Below are positions 22,601 to 35,640 of a stretch of 64,000 nucleotides of DNA, one piece after another; position 1 is the stretch's first letter; each line of letters begins with the position of its first letter. Source of the stretch: Allium sativum (lineage: Eukaryota > Streptophyta > Magnoliopsida > Asparagales > Amaryllidaceae); the NCBI GenBank assembly GCA_030737875.1, contig CM060915.1, positions 628,434,786 to 628,498,785 of the forward strand, given 5' to 3'. The notes beneath the pieces were generated by a model. That model made no database searches. It was not told the origin of the DNA and worked only from the letters and a program-made list of their open reading frames with translations. The position numbers were made by a program, and so were the translations under genes.

Positions 22601-22628
22601 TTAGGGTTTGAAATCCTTTTATATATTT
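22601..22628 (-). promoter_or_regulatory. TATA box and telo-box, B 3' LTR
   Basis: Minus strand AAATATATAAAAGG (22628-22615) followed 6 nt later by AAACCCTAA (22609-22601). The telo-box is a known promoter/5'-leader motif of plant genes active in dividing cells. The same pair is at 31315-31342. Confidence 0.6.
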
Positions 22629-23527
22629 TTAAATTAATATTTAATTCCATCCTTAATTGTTAATCGCTCCAAACCCCAAATCAAACCCAACGACCGTCGC
22701 CCCTAGCTAATTACCCCCATTCCAAACCCAATGGGATATGTATCGCAGGCTGATTCGACCCTTTCGATCAGTTTCCGTTGAAATTACATTTAAATCACTA
22801 TATTGAATTTTAAACGCACATTTCAAATTACCGGGGGCACATACTAACTCTAAAAATTCTCGAAAAATATTTTCTAGCTTCGTATTGACGATACGGTCCT
22901 AACAAAACTAATTTCATCGAATTCTGAGACCGTTTGAAAAATGGCCAATTTCCAGTCGATTAAAATCAACTGAAACTGGTCAAACGCGTTTTCCTATGCC
23001 ACACTCACATATTGATTCGAAAAATTATGAAATTTGGAATCTAGCAATAACTTTACATCACGGACCCAACAAAACTGGTTTCGTCGAAATCCGAGGTCCT
23101 TTGCAAAATGTCCATTTTTAAGGGCCTGAATTCCATAGCGACTATTCAGAATTTTCAACTGGACATATCCTTTGATTCCCGCTATGAAATTTCGATTCGT
23201 CGGATTCGTTGGAAAGATATCATCAATTAGATCCTAATGTTTTTGGTTTCACTAAAATCCGGATTGTTTTGCACCCGGTACATTCAATTGAAGTTTGAAA
23301 TCGAATTATCGAACTACCGCGCCATTTTCAATTCTATTTATAATTATATATAATTATATATAATTATTTATATTCTAACGACGACGCGTATAATATATAC
23401 GTCGAATTCCATTCAAAATAAATTTCACGTCGATTTTATTTAAAATAATCCATTTTAAATATTCAAAATTCGCTAAAATTGCCAAAATAAAAATTTTAAA
23501 CTGGCCCAGATTTTCCGGGTTATTACA

Positions 23528-24570
23528 ATCTCCCCCACTTAAAACTTTTCGTCCCCGAAAAGGAACAAAGTCGAAAGTGGTTTGGTTATTCAGCTCTACG
23601 CTCGATTTGGCTTCCATTCTCCAACTTTTCAGTTTCTGAGAATTTTCAAAATTTCAAAAATTTGGCTAACACCCTAAATTTTCGAAAAATTTCGCCATAA
23701 CCTCCCCTGCACCGGGAGCATCGGGGAATTTCAAATAGCTTCCCCGGTCCTTCAGATCTCAAAAAGAAAAAGAAAAAGCCAAGCGGCTAGCCAATAGGCT
23801 CATAAAATCATCATCACCCAAACAAAGCAGTAAATCATGTAGTAAACATGTACCTATTTGTCGGGCAAACAAATTTTATTCTTCGGCTCTAGCCTCCTTG
23901 CTATGACCTGTTCAATGTAAGTATATGTATATGCAAGCAAATGCGACCCATTTTCAATACAATTCAATATTCGATTCAATTAGGCATAATTGGCTCAAAA
24001 TTAGCAAACAAATGAACAAACAACACAAACATCAATCAATTAGTGAATTAGAGTCTCAAATTCATAATTTTGATACATATCCAAAAATCATGTTTTTGAT
24101 GCCAAATCACAACAATAAGCCCTATCTAATTTTGGTTCTCACACCAGTCAATAGGAAATATATAGAAAGCCCACTTTCATCACTCGAATATAAACACTGA
24201 TAATGTGATCACAATTATCAGTATCATCCCCGGGCGACTAGAGTGTAATTCTATATCCATCCAGTATATTAAAATTTCGAATACACGCGGATCAGATGTA
24301 TACGCAAAATCTATATATACTGGATTGTCCACATCAATATAAATAAATAATCAAATACGAATAATTGATTTAAATTTTCAAACAAAGTTTGTTTTCACTT
24401 TTATTTATCAAAAAACACTACTCTTCACACTCGTTCTAGGATACTACTGATCCCATCTCTAACGAGTCATTCCCATTGGATATTACTAATCCAATATCTG
24501 ATGAATTCTTTCGTATGGTTCTAATGTGTCATGTTCTCTGAGCTTTGTAAACCAAAGCTCTGATACCAAC
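23528..24570 (-). other. Internal region of B, noncoding, with PPT and PBS
   Basis: The internal region is 1043 bp. On the minus strand: PBS TGGTATCAGAGCTTTGG (24568-24552), AT-rich noncoding sequence related to the A internal region, the box TTTTCGGGGACGAAAAG, and PPT AAGTGGGGGAGA next to the LTR (23528-23541). No gag or pol is recognisable. Confidence 0.9.
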
Positions 24571-27500
24571 TGTGAAAACCCGCAACTTCCCCGTAAAGGA
24601 AAGCGGCGGATAGTTCGAGAACAAGCCACAGCAGAACGCATACTGAAGAACATTTCATTGTATATTACAACAATGCATCAGATTACAAGAATATACAGAG
24701 TATAAAAGAATATTACACAGAAATATCAGAGATTTAAATTACATTTAAATACATCGCAGCGGAAAATAATACAATACACAACTAGAAGAAGATATACGGA
24801 TACAAAGCTTTCCGGATATCGTTCCAGCTGTAAACCAGGATCCTGTGAATATAAATCTGCAAAACCCAAAACTACTAGCTGCCCGTGTCGAAAATAGGGG
24901 CACCCAGAGTTTAGGTTAAAACAATAAACTCCAGGTCAGTCATGTGACTGGTGTGAGAACTAAAACAGTTAATCTTTATTTTTAAAGTTAGGTAAATCAA
25001 GGGACCACGCCGTATAACACGGAACGGGTTTCCTCCCAAGAATACCAGTGTATAAAACAAACACCGCAATGCTAAATAAAGAAAAATGAAGCTGTTATAA
25101 GACCCAGGTCCCATCACACAATGCAACGCAGCCGAGGATAGGGTTTTCCCTTATAACAGCCAAAGAATGCTTGATACGTTTAAAACAAATCATTTGATAC
25201 TATTATAAGTGCATAGTGTATAAAACACTTCAAATCATAAGTATCAATCATAGACGACATGGGTACCATATATCATGTCGCCATACTAGTTCTACAATTA
25301 AAACAGCAATTGTCACGTATTTGGAAATTGGATTTCCATCTATGAACCGAGGCAAAAGATAGTCCTCAACCGATTCGAGACAATCTAGCCTACCATGTCT
25401 CAGGAACAGCCGCAACTGCCCCTTGGAGCGACAGGGCCGGTCCACCGATGTGGATTATTATGCCTGAACAATACGTCTCCCCGCCCTTTGGGGCGCAAAC
25501 GAGCCAACGAATGACTCCATCGGACCCGGATCGTCCGATCAAACCGAGGCGCCTCGCAACAGCAACAACCACATAAGTCAAACTCGTCAGGGCGTGTAAA
25601 ACCACTGACGCCACTTTTAGCTAGAAAGAAACGCAAGTCCTCCCTGAGGTCCGTCTCCCGTTTTTGGTTCATACCGGGTGTGAAACACGCGAGGTAAACG
25701 TTACACAAAGCTACGCCACAAAGGCCGTGCTTTGATCATCACCACAAGACTTTGCTTTTCAACAGAAGCCTTGATCAATTGCCACTTAGGCATGCCACAC
25801 AGGCAATTCACTCCATGCGTTTGATATCCATCAATATATAACCCCTGAGCTCGTACGTCTCAGAGAAGGGCGTTAAGCAAGAGAATAAATTCTCCGCCGC
25901 CAAACAGATATATATTTAATAGAGATCAACCACACGGACTAAAATCCAATGTCAGACACACAGTCCATTTACGAGTTCGTTCTGGGTCTGAACGAAACCG
26001 GAGGCACCTAGTACCCCGCATATCCATCGATCTCCAAGTACGTCTGGACGATCACCAACTGTTTCCATCTTCTTGGGTGTACAGCCCAATCAAGATCATC
26101 AGTTATCACCCAAACGACGTGAAGACCTCCGGTCTTCGACCATCGTCTTCATCTTCGACTTATCGTCGTATCAGTTATTCAGAATGGGATAAACCCGGTC
26201 TTTCCGAATAACTCGCGTATATTTTAAATAAGTGTTACACAAACACAACATACGCCTCATTCCAATTCATCAGTCACTAACCGTAAATTAATCAAGAGAA
26301 TAATTCCCCAAATATTAACCCCGAAGGCCGAAACCAACATCAGATCAATATCCAGAAAACCATTCTGCTTAGCTAACCGACAGTTAGTTTCTAAATTTCA
26401 CATTCAAAGGGAAAGGTTCCCCTTAATTTTATCAAAGATAAATTCTTGAATTTATTCTTTAATCTACTTTTGAATATCAATTCAAACTAGTCGGGATTAG
26501 CGAACCTTACCGAAGTAATCATTTGTTTTAATTTCCCAATCCCAACCTATTCATCCCATGAAGTAAAACTGGTAGTACTTCATATCTAACACCACAGTGT
26601 TATCGGTAAATTCAATTACCATTTCACGTTCAAATCTAATTAAAGATTTAACTATCGCCTGGAGCAAAACTGGTGATACTCCATTTTCGATCATTTCAAT
26701 CTAATTAAAGATTCATTAAAACTCCACTTAGTTTTAATCTTCGACTGGGTTAAAGAATCAGTGTCATTTAAAACACGGTTCACGATAAACCCAAAATCAC
26801 ATTCCATTAATTATCGGGTTAAAGAACAAGTGTTATTTAAAACACTGTTCACGATAAACCCAAAAATCAATACCAATTCAATTCCAATTAAATATCATTT
26901 AATTGGTACACTTCATTAAATCTAAATAAAAAGATTTAATCTTTTCTCAACTGGGTTCAAGAACAGTGTTAGTGAAGACACCATTCACGACAAACCCAAA
27001 TCACATTTGATATTCAATATAAGGCTCTGAATAGAAAATATATCGGCTTATATTCAATATCAAATTCTACGATTAACAAATGTCGTATTGGAAATAACGA
27101 TATAAATATTTCTTTCAAATTTCCATAACAACATCTGTATAATCACGAATTCCAACATCGAAATATTCCGAAGACAATTTCGATTCAAATCCACTCCAAT
27201 GCAATCATTGGGAATTCTGGTTATTTTTAAAACCCTTTTCAAACTCAATTTATTTATTTAAAAATAAATAGAATTATAATTCTAGTTCAAAACTAGTTCA
27301 TTTCGATAAAAATCTATTTTTATCTTTTCAAATATGGAGTTTTTCATCCCAAATCTTCACAAATCATTTCTTATGATTTTACACAAATTATTACTATTTT
27401 TAATAATTTTATCAAGGCCCGTACAGTCGATTTCCTTCAACGGCCATCGAACTGCACTTACAGCGACCTTTTTCGAATTTGATTTGGACGTAACTCCAAA

Positions 27501-27888
27501 TCCAACCGTTAGATTTCAAATTTCTAATATTCGTTAGAAAGCTCTTTTCGATACGAACCCAACGGTTCCGGTTTTAGGAGAATCCGACGGTCGGATCTCC
27601 CGTAATGTCCGCTTGAAATAAATGGTCGAAATTCACGAACTGCCGCGGCGCGGCGCGTTCTATTCAGGCCATTATATTATATATATAATATATAATATAT
27701 ATTTCGTCGATTTCTATTTAAAACGAATTTTATAAATCGTTTTAATTTCATTTCAAAAGCAATTTCAACTTCCATTTCAATTCAAATCAAAATTGAATTC
27801 TTCTTTATAAATTCGTTTTAAAATTCATTTCTATTCAATTCAAATTTCAGTTCAATTTGAATTCATTTCAATTCGCTTTCAATTCCAT

Positions 27889-28830
27889 TTGAAATCGTTT
27901 CCAATTCAATTCATTTCGAAATCGTTTTCAATTCAATTCATTTCGAAATCGTTTTCAATTCATTTCAATTCGAAATCGTTTTCAATTCAATTCATTTCGA
28001 AATCGTTTTCAATTCAATTCATTTCGAAATCGTTTTCAATTCAATTCATTTCGAAATCGTTTTCAATTCAATTCATTTCGAAATCGTTTTCAATTCAATT
28101 CATTTCGAAATCGTTTTCAATTCAATTCATTTCGAAATCGTTTTCCATTCAATTCATTTCGAAATCGTTTTCAATTCAATTCATTTCGAAATCGTTTTCG
28201 ATTCAATTCATTTCGAAATCGTTTTCAATTCAATTCATTTCGAAATCGTTTTCAATTCAATTCATTTCGAAATCGTTTTCAACTCAATTCAATTCATTTC
28301 GAAATCGTTTTCAATTCAATTCATTTCGAAATCGTTTTCAATTCATTTCATTTCGAAATCGTTTTCAATTCAGTTCATTTCGAAATCGTTTTCAATTCAT
28401 TTCATTTCGAAATCGTTTTCAATTCAATTCATTTCGAAATCGTTTTCAATTCAATTCATTTCGAAATCGTTTTAAATTCAATTCATTTCGAAATCGTTAT
28501 AAAATCGATATAAATATCGATTCACGTCAAAATGGCGTCAATCTAATCAACACGGCTTCATAAATTTCTATTTCGAAATCGTTTTCAATTCAATTCATTT
28601 CGAAATCGTTTTCAATTCAATTCATTTCGAAATCGTTTTCAATTCAATTCATTTCGAAATCGTTTTCAATTCATTTCATTTCGAAATCGTTTTCAATTCA
28701 ATTCATTTCGAAATCGTTTTCAATTCATTTCATTTCGAAATCGTTTTCAATTCAATTCATTTCGAAATCGTTTTCAATTCAATTCATTTCGAAATCGTTT
28801 TCAATTCAATTCATTTCGAAATCGTTATAA
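27889..28830 (-). repeat. 27-bp minisatellite arrays, B 5' LTR
   Basis: Homologue of 19098-20115 with fewer units and one frame-breaking unit near 28280, where an extra CAATT is present. The two-block structure with repeated 70-bp flank is preserved, so the block duplication preceded this insertion. Confidence 0.87.
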
Positions 28831-28949
28831 AATCGATATAAATATCGATTCACGTCAAAATGGCGTCAATCTAATCAACACGGCTTCATAAATTTCTATT
28901 TTTCAAATATTCTATTTCAAATATTTCTTTTTCAAAATAGTTGTTATTA

Positions 28950-29315
28950 TCAAAATATTTCGTTCAACACATGACCAATCTCAATGGATGAGTACTGTCA
29001 ACACATGAACTTTTATTTTATATCGATAAAGGTGTAAATTTTATTACTAAAATATTTCGTTCAACACATGACCAATCTCAATGGATGAGTACTGTCAACA
29101 CATGAACTTTTATTTTATATCGATAAAGGTGTAAATTTTATTACTAAAATATTTCGTTCAACACATGACCAATCTCAATGGATGAGTACTGTCAACACAT
29201 GAACTTTTATTTTATATCGATAAAGGTGTAAATTTTATTACTAAAATATTTCGTTCAACACATGACCAATCTCAATGGATGAGTACTGTCAACACATGAA
29301 CTTTTATTTTATAAT
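28950..29315 (-). repeat. 97-bp tandem repeat, four copies, B 5' LTR
   Basis: Same four-copy array as at 20238-20600 with no visible copy-number change, in contrast to the 27-bp arrays. Confidence 0.85.
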
Positions 29316-30913
29316 ATTCTTTATTTTTCAAATTGGAATGAGGCCCAATCAATTACCATATAAAGTTAATTATATGGATTTTCATACAACACATGTATAA
29401 TAGCATTGGAAAACAATCAACCATCAACCAAAGTGCACTACACTGTATAAGCATCAAATATAGATATCTAACGCTTATAACAGCCTGTCAATCAATCGAT
29501 CGACATATTCAATCAATCAGGATGAGTGAACTTCAAATTTCATCCTAACACCCGTGTGGGGTTTCAAACAATCAAACACACATATTTTATTTGTGCTGTT
29601 GGGCGATGTGTAAAATTTATCGTCCCAATCAATGTCCTTCAAATAGGTGTACATAAACAAACCGTCTGGTTTGTAAATGAATATTTTATTTTATTCACTT
29701 TCACTATATTCATATTCACGTTAAAAATTATATTTTTAACGATAAAACATTTTATTCCAACATATGAATTTCTATTATTCATTTACACAATAAAATGATA
29801 TTTTTATTTTCTAACATATTTTAGAAAATTTCGGCGGCATAACGGCACGATACTAGAAACGGGACGAGGCCTAGCCTTATCCCCGGTCTAGTGAAGGCCC
29901 ACGCCATTCACACATCAATCAAAATCACCAAACAACCAGATTCAAATCAAATCATATAACTAATCTATGCAACCAAACAAACAAGTCCATGGTCTGTGGA
30001 CGATTGTGTCGGGTGCTACTAAGCACCGTCTGCATCCTAGTATATGTATATAAATAGAAATGAAATGGAAAGGTGATAAATTCTCACAAATAGCTATCCT
30101 AGCTCCACGGCACTTCATTGATAGAAATCTTCATCGCTATCGCATCTTCGTCCTTTGTCGCTTTCATTGTCCGCTTTCACTACATATGTAAAAATCATAT
30201 TTTTACTTCGCTACATATATAAAAATCGAATTTTTTTTCTTCATGTTCAATATATAAAAATCATATTTTTACTTCGATGTTCAATATATAAAAATCATAT
30301 TTTTACTTCGATGTTCAATATATAAAAATCGAAATTTTTTTCTATTTAAAAATCTCGTCTTTCCCCTTTTTAAAATCTCATTTTTAAACTATGGTTTATA
30401 TTTGATAGACAAAGATGATTTTAATTCCAAATCAGAGGTAATTTTATTTTTAAGTCAAAGTCTATTTTATATTTTCTATTTGGAAGTATTTTATTTTTCC
30501 AAAACCATCCTGTTTTATATTTTCAAAATCAATCCTAATTTTATTTTAAAACCTTTCTAACTTTATTTTCATAATGCTATATATATATATATATATATAA
30601 AAATGAAAATAAAAGCTGCCTTTATATTTATTCAAAACTGCATTTATATATATAAAAAAACTACTGCATTTAAATATAAAAAAAAACTACTGCATTTATA
30701 TTATATAAAAAAACTACTGCATTTAAATATAAAAAAAACTACTGCATTTATATTATATAAAAAAACTACTGCATTTAAATATATAAAAAAAAACTACTGC
30801 ATTTAAATATATAAAAAAAACTACTGCATTTAAATATATAAAAAAAAACTACTGCATTTAAATATATAAAAAAAACTACTACATTTAAATATATAAAAAA
30901 ACTCACAGCGTCG

Positions 30914-31150
30914 TTATCTATGGAACGAGAAAAGCCTCATCGTTCCTTGCTCCAGCCCTAGGGCTTCTGAACGTACGCACCCCGAGGCATTAGCTGGCGA
31001 TCCACGACCACCCCTCAACCGCCACGACCGCCCTCTGCCATCGCCAGCAAGACTGGCGAACTCGCGCGCCTGATTGGGCCTGGAACCCACTTCGAAGATC
31101 GCAACTTCAGGCACAGAAACCGAGAACCTCGCGCTATTACTTCCGATCAT
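30914..31150 (-). other. 78-residue open frame in B leader (5' LTR copy)
   Basis: Counterpart of 22200-22436, followed by the donor GTGAGT at 30906. In the 5' LTR this is where a transcript leader would really lie. No function is recognised. Confidence 0.25.
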
Positions 31151-31314
31151 TCCTGCTTAGATTTGAAGCCTTTCTTTTTCTCTTTGATTTTTGTTTTATA
31201 AGAGGGATTTAATTTGAATCGGTTTGAGAGGATTTAAAGAATCCAAATGGAAGCTTTTCCGCCGATATCTGGTGCGAGCGGGTTTGACCACGAAAGAAAG
31301 AAATGGAGTTTGAC

Positions 31315-31342
31315 TTAGGGTTTGAAATCCTTTTATATATTT
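31315..31342 (-). promoter_or_regulatory. TATA box and telo-box, B 5' LTR
   Basis: Same TATATAAAAGG / AAACCCTAA pair on the minus strand. As part of the 5' LTR it would drive the genomic transcript. Confidence 0.6.
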
Positions 31343-32236
31343 TTAAATTAATATTTAATTCCATCCTTAATTGTTAATCGCTCCAAACCCCAAATCAAAC
31401 CCAACGACCGTCGCCCCTAGCTAATTACCCCCATTCCGAACCCAATGGGATATGTATCGCAGGCTGATTCGACCCTTTCGATCAGTTTCCGTTGAAATTA
31501 CATTTAAATCACTATATTGAATTTTAAACGCACATTTCAAATTACCGGGGGCACATACTAACTCTAAAAATTCTCGAAAAATATTTTCTAGCTTCGTATT
31601 GACGATACGGTCCTAACAAAACTAATTTCATCGAATTCTGAGACCGTTTGAAAAATGGCCAATTTCCAGTCGATTAAAATCAACTGAAACTGGTCAAACG
31701 CGTTTTCCTATGCCACACTCACATATTGATTCGAAAAATTATGAAATTTGGAATCTAGCAATAACTTTACATCACGGACCCAACAAAACTGGTTTCGTCG
31801 AAATCCGAGGTCCTTTGCAAAATGTCCATTTTTAAGGGCCTGAATTCCATAGCGACTATTCAGAATTTTCAACTGGACATATCCTTTGATTCCCGCTATG
31901 AAATTTCGATTCGTCAGATTCGTTGGAAAGATATCGTCAATTAGATCCTAATGTTTTTGGTTTCACTAAAATCCGGATTGTTTTGCACCCGGTACATTCA
32001 ATTGAAGTTTGAAATCGAATTATCGAACTACCGCGCCATTTTCAATTCTATTTATAATTATATATAATTATTTATATTCTAACGACGACGCGTATAATAT
32101 ATACGTCGAATTCCATTCAAAATAAATTTCACGTCGATTTTATTTAAAATAATCCATTTTAAATATTCAAAATTCGCTAAAATTGCCAAAATAAAAATTT
32201 TAAACTGGCCCAGATTTTCCGGGTTATTACAAATAG

Positions 32237-32520
32237 TATCCTAGAATGAGAAAAACTCGTTAGAGATGGGGTTAGTAATGTCCTAGAATGAGTTTAGAGT
32301 GATAAGTTTATAATTAACGTATTTGTGATTACATCTATAATCCGATCTTAGCAAATATGATTTTTAAATATATAAAAGTTATATATATATTTATATTTGA
32401 AAAGTTAATCAACTAATAAAATTATTAAAACCAATAAAATAACGAAGATTGAATAGGTTAATTAAACAACTTTCAGCTCCATTCCTTCTCGAGGACGAAA
32501 AGATTTTAAGTGAGGGAGAT
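32237..32520 (+). other. C-left internal region, 3' part with PPT
   Basis: Continues the internal region after the B TSD. It contains CTCGAGGACGAAAAGATTTT and the PPT AAGTGAGGGAGAT (32508-32520) directly before the 3' LTR. Noncoding. Confidence 0.82.
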
Positions 32521-33425
32521 TATAACAACCCGGAATTTTGGAACCAAAAAATTTTCATTTTAGAAATTTTAATAGATTTTGAATATTTAAAATGTTATAT
32601 TTTAAATAATAACGACAAAAAATTTATTTTAATCAAAGTTAAAACGAATAAATTTAATTTAATTCTAAAAGGAGTTAGTAATGGCGCGGCAGTTCAAAAA
32701 TTCGATTTCTAATTTCAATTTAATATATACAGAATTCCATATAAGTTAGAATTGAACGAAACAAGAAATATTTGAATCTGTTTAACTACATCTTTCTAAC
32801 AAATGTGAAAAACTGAAATTTCATAAAATAAATTAAAAGTTATGTCCAGTTTAAAATTTAGAAAAATCGCTATAGAATTTATATATATTTTAATATAATA
32901 AATAGCCCTTAAAAAAAGTCGTTTTGCAAACGACCTCCATTTTCGACGAAACCACCTTTGTTGGATCCGGAATGTCAAATTATTGTTAGGTTTAAATTTC
33001 CATAATTTTTAGAATTAATATATGAGCGTGACGATATAAAATGTGTTTTGTAAATTTCATTCAAATTTAATCGACCAGAAAATGTCCATTTTTCAAACGG
33101 TTTCCAAATTCGACAAAATTAATTTTATTTAGGACCGTATCATCAAAACATAGCTAGATTTATTTTTCAGGAATTTTTGGAGTCAGTATGTGGCCCCGAT
33201 AAATTAAAAATGTACGTTCAAATTCAATATTGACCGTTATATTAATTCATATTTTAATTTTGATAAAAACTGATCAAAACAGTAGAATTGGCTTTCGAAA
33301 CATATCTCATTGTGTCCAGAATGAGGTATTTGGTTAGGAACGACAGTCGCTGGAGTTCGTTTGGAGTTCAGACGCAAAATTTCATTTTTTAGAGATAATG
33401 GAATTAAATAATAATATAAAATATG

Positions 33426-33473
33426 GTATAAATAGCACATCTTCAGCCCAAACCCTCATTATCAAAACCCTAA
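33426..33473 (+). promoter_or_regulatory. TATA box and telo-box, C-left 3' LTR
   Basis: GTATAAATAG (33426-33435) and 30 bp later AAAACCCTAACCGCC (telo-box 33465-33473), followed by a leader with ATGGCTGAAATAATTC. In C-right the TATA is kept (48627-48636) but the telo-box reads AAACCCTAG (48666-48674). Confidence 0.6.
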
Positions 33474-33705
33474 CCGCCGGTTCCGTATCATGGCTGAAAT
33501 AATTCAAATTTCTTTCCCTTATCTCTCAATCCATCAAGAATTAGAAGATGATTTCTGCATGAATGTTGTACAGATTCACATGCTCTACAAATTCATACGG
33601 TTAAGATCATGTTTTGGGTAGTATTTTTTGCGACTCTCTGGCCTCAAGGGATGCGGTTTGGCTACAAATTCATGTCCATGGGGGAGCTAAAATTCAAAGC
33701 TATTC

Positions 33706-33882
33706 ATGGTGAAGATGGAGAAGAAGAAGGCCTTCGATGTGGTGTATTCAGATCGGGTACCGGGAGGTTCTGGTGATGTGCGATTTGGAGAGATGGACGG
33801 AGCTTTTGGGTTCGATGGTTACAGTAAATCGAACGATGAAGAGAAAGGGTTAAGCCCTAATCATGTAATTAATTATGATTAA
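33706..33882 (+). other. 58-codon open frame in C leader
   Basis: Starts MVKMEKKKAFDVVYSDRV and ends VINYD. The C-right copy (starting near 48910) stays open at the same length but differs at about 10 of 58 residues, so most visible base changes alter the residue. That pattern looks neutral. It may be a relic of host exon in the LTR leader; I do not recognise a family. Confidence 0.25.
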
Positions 33883-34439
33883 TTATAGTTAATTAATAAA
33901 TTATATAATCAAAATGTTTAATTAACGATATCTTGTTCATACAGAAATGGAATCGAACGATTTCAAATCCGTTGGAATCGCAGAAAAGAGATCCACATCA
34001 TGAAACTGACTGGAACAAAAATGGAGCTAGCTACATATTAAGAAGGAATAAAACCCCAATGTGAGACCTTTGTTTTAAATAAAATTTATTATTAATTGTG
34101 AGGTGAAATCCATATATGTGTTGTTTAAAATCTGAATTGATTGTTTGTGATTGTGTTTAACGACTGGATTGAATTACATATGTCAGAAAAATGTTCATGT
34201 TTAATAAGAACATGGTTAGACAATAAAACCATGCAATGTGAGATCTCTAATCCAAAATTAAAATTAATTATTGATTATGATGCATGTACGCTATGTAAGC
34301 GTTGTATGAAATTTTGGATTGATTGCGTGTGAATTTGATGAATGATTGGATTTAATTGTGTACATATAAATATATAAAAGGTTAATGCTAGATAAACAAA
34401 ACTGTTTATACAATAAAAATCAAATTTTTATTATGTACA

Positions 34440-35640
34440 TGAAACATTAAAACATTCATGTTTGAAATAAAAATTGTTGTTCAAATAAAAATTCATTTTT
34501 ATTTGTCTTGTTAAAATATCATTTTTGTTAAAAAATATTACATTAGATTTAAAATATCATTTTTTATATAAAATGTTACATTTGAAATAAAATAACATTT
34601 TGTTATAAAATGTTACATTAGAATAAAAGTAACATTTTGTTATAAAAGGTTGCATTAGATTAAAAATTGTCATTTTGTTATAAATGACAATTTATTAGAT
34701 TAAAAATGTCATTTTTGGTAGAAATGTTATATTAAAATAAAAATGCCATTTTGTTAGATCATGTCATGTTAATTAAAAATATCATTTTTATTAGAAATGT
34801 CATGTTAGATTAAAAATAACATTTTGATTAGAAAATGTCTAGTGAAACAAAATATTCATTTTTGTTATATAGAAAAGAGTAAAACAAAATAATCATATTT
34901 GTGTCAAAACAAATATCATTTTTATTGAATCATATTTGTGTCAAAACAAATATCGTATTTGTTGAATCATATTTGTATCAAAACAAAATATCATTTTTGT
35001 TGAATTATATGTGTGTCACATAAAAATATCATTTTTTATGTTGAATTAGGATTGTTCACATAAACATATCATTTTTATGTGAATTAGTATTTTTCACATG
35101 AACATATCATTTTTTTGTGAATTAGAACTGTTCACATGAACATGTCATTTTTATGTGAATTAGAATTGTTCATATGAACATATCATTTTTATGTGAATTA
35201 GAATAGTTCATATAAACATATCATTTTTATGTGAATTAGAATTGTTCACATAAACATATCATTTTTATGTGAATTAGAATTGTCACATGAACATATCTTT
35301 TTTATATGAATTAGAATTGTTCATATAAACATATCATTTTTATGTGAATTAGTATTTTTCACATAAACATATCATTTTTACGTGAATTAGAATTGTCACA
35401 TGAAAATATCATTTTTATATTGAATTAGAATGGTCATACAAAAATATCATTTTTTATATTGAAATCGAAGGGTCATAAAAAAATATCATTTTTATATTGA
35501 ATTAGAATGGTCATATAAAAATATCATTTTTACGGTGAATTAGAATTGTCATATAAAAATATCATTTTTATGGTGAATTAGAATTGTTAAATTATAATTG
35601 TCATGTTTTACAAATTAGAATTGTTAAATTATGTTAACGA
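34440..35640 (+). repeat. Hairpin-unit arrays, C-left 3' LTR
   Basis: First, 35-40-bp units with AACATTTT-GTTAT-AAAATGTT (about 34480-34860). Then units with ATATTTG...CAAATAT (about 34880-35000). Then 39-bp units containing CACATAAA-CATATCATT-TTTATGTG plus AATTAGAATTGT (about 35000-35600). Each unit is built on a short inverted repeat. Confidence 0.78.

Larger units (their letters stand above)
15780..23527 (-). repeat. 3' LTR of B (7748 bp)
   Basis: On the minus strand it runs from TGTAATAACCCGG (23527) to GGGTTTTCACA (15780). In + order it holds: tail and poly(A) zone (15780-16000), U5 hairpin (16212-16238), conserved U5 zone (16550-17100), AT-rich body with a GGGTTAAAGAA...CGATAAACCC module in three copies (17940-18210), the second U3-like module (18640-18875), 27-bp arrays (19098-20115), 97-bp array (20238-20600), hairpin zone (20640-21480), about 28-bp array (21935-22190), leader frame (22200-22436), promoter (22601-22628) and U3 (22640-23527). 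Confidence 0.92.
15780..32231 (-). mobile_element. Family B giant-LTR retrotransposon (complete, minus strand)
   Basis: Complete element of 16452 bp with perfect 5-bp TSDs AATAG (15775-15779 and 32232-32236). The LTRs are 7748 bp (15780-23527, the 3' LTR) and 7661 bp (24571-32231, the 5' LTR), flanking a 1043-bp noncoding internal region. The LTRs are almost identical over long stretches, differing mostly in array copy number, so this is one of the youngest insertions here. It sits in the internal region of C-left, whose empty-site sequence can be rebuilt as ATCAATAGTATCCTAG. It must rely on enzymes from elsewhere. Confidence 0.93.
24571..32231 (-). repeat. 5' LTR of B (7661 bp)
   Basis: Same order of parts as the other B LTR: U5 hairpin 25003-25029, three-copy module 26730-27000, second U3-like module 27430-27665, 27-bp arrays 27889-28500 and 28565-28825, 97-bp array 28950-29315, hairpin units 30185-30340, 28-bp array 30640-30900, leader frame 30914-31150, telo-box and TATA 31315-31342. 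It is 87 bp shorter than its partner. Most of that is consistent with three fewer 27-bp units (81 bp), with small differences also in A-run and TA tracts. Confidence 0.92.

Noticed and set aside
33706..33882. Conserved small protein in the C leader
   Set aside because: Open in both copies but about 10 of 58 residues differ, and most base changes alter the residue, which looks neutral.
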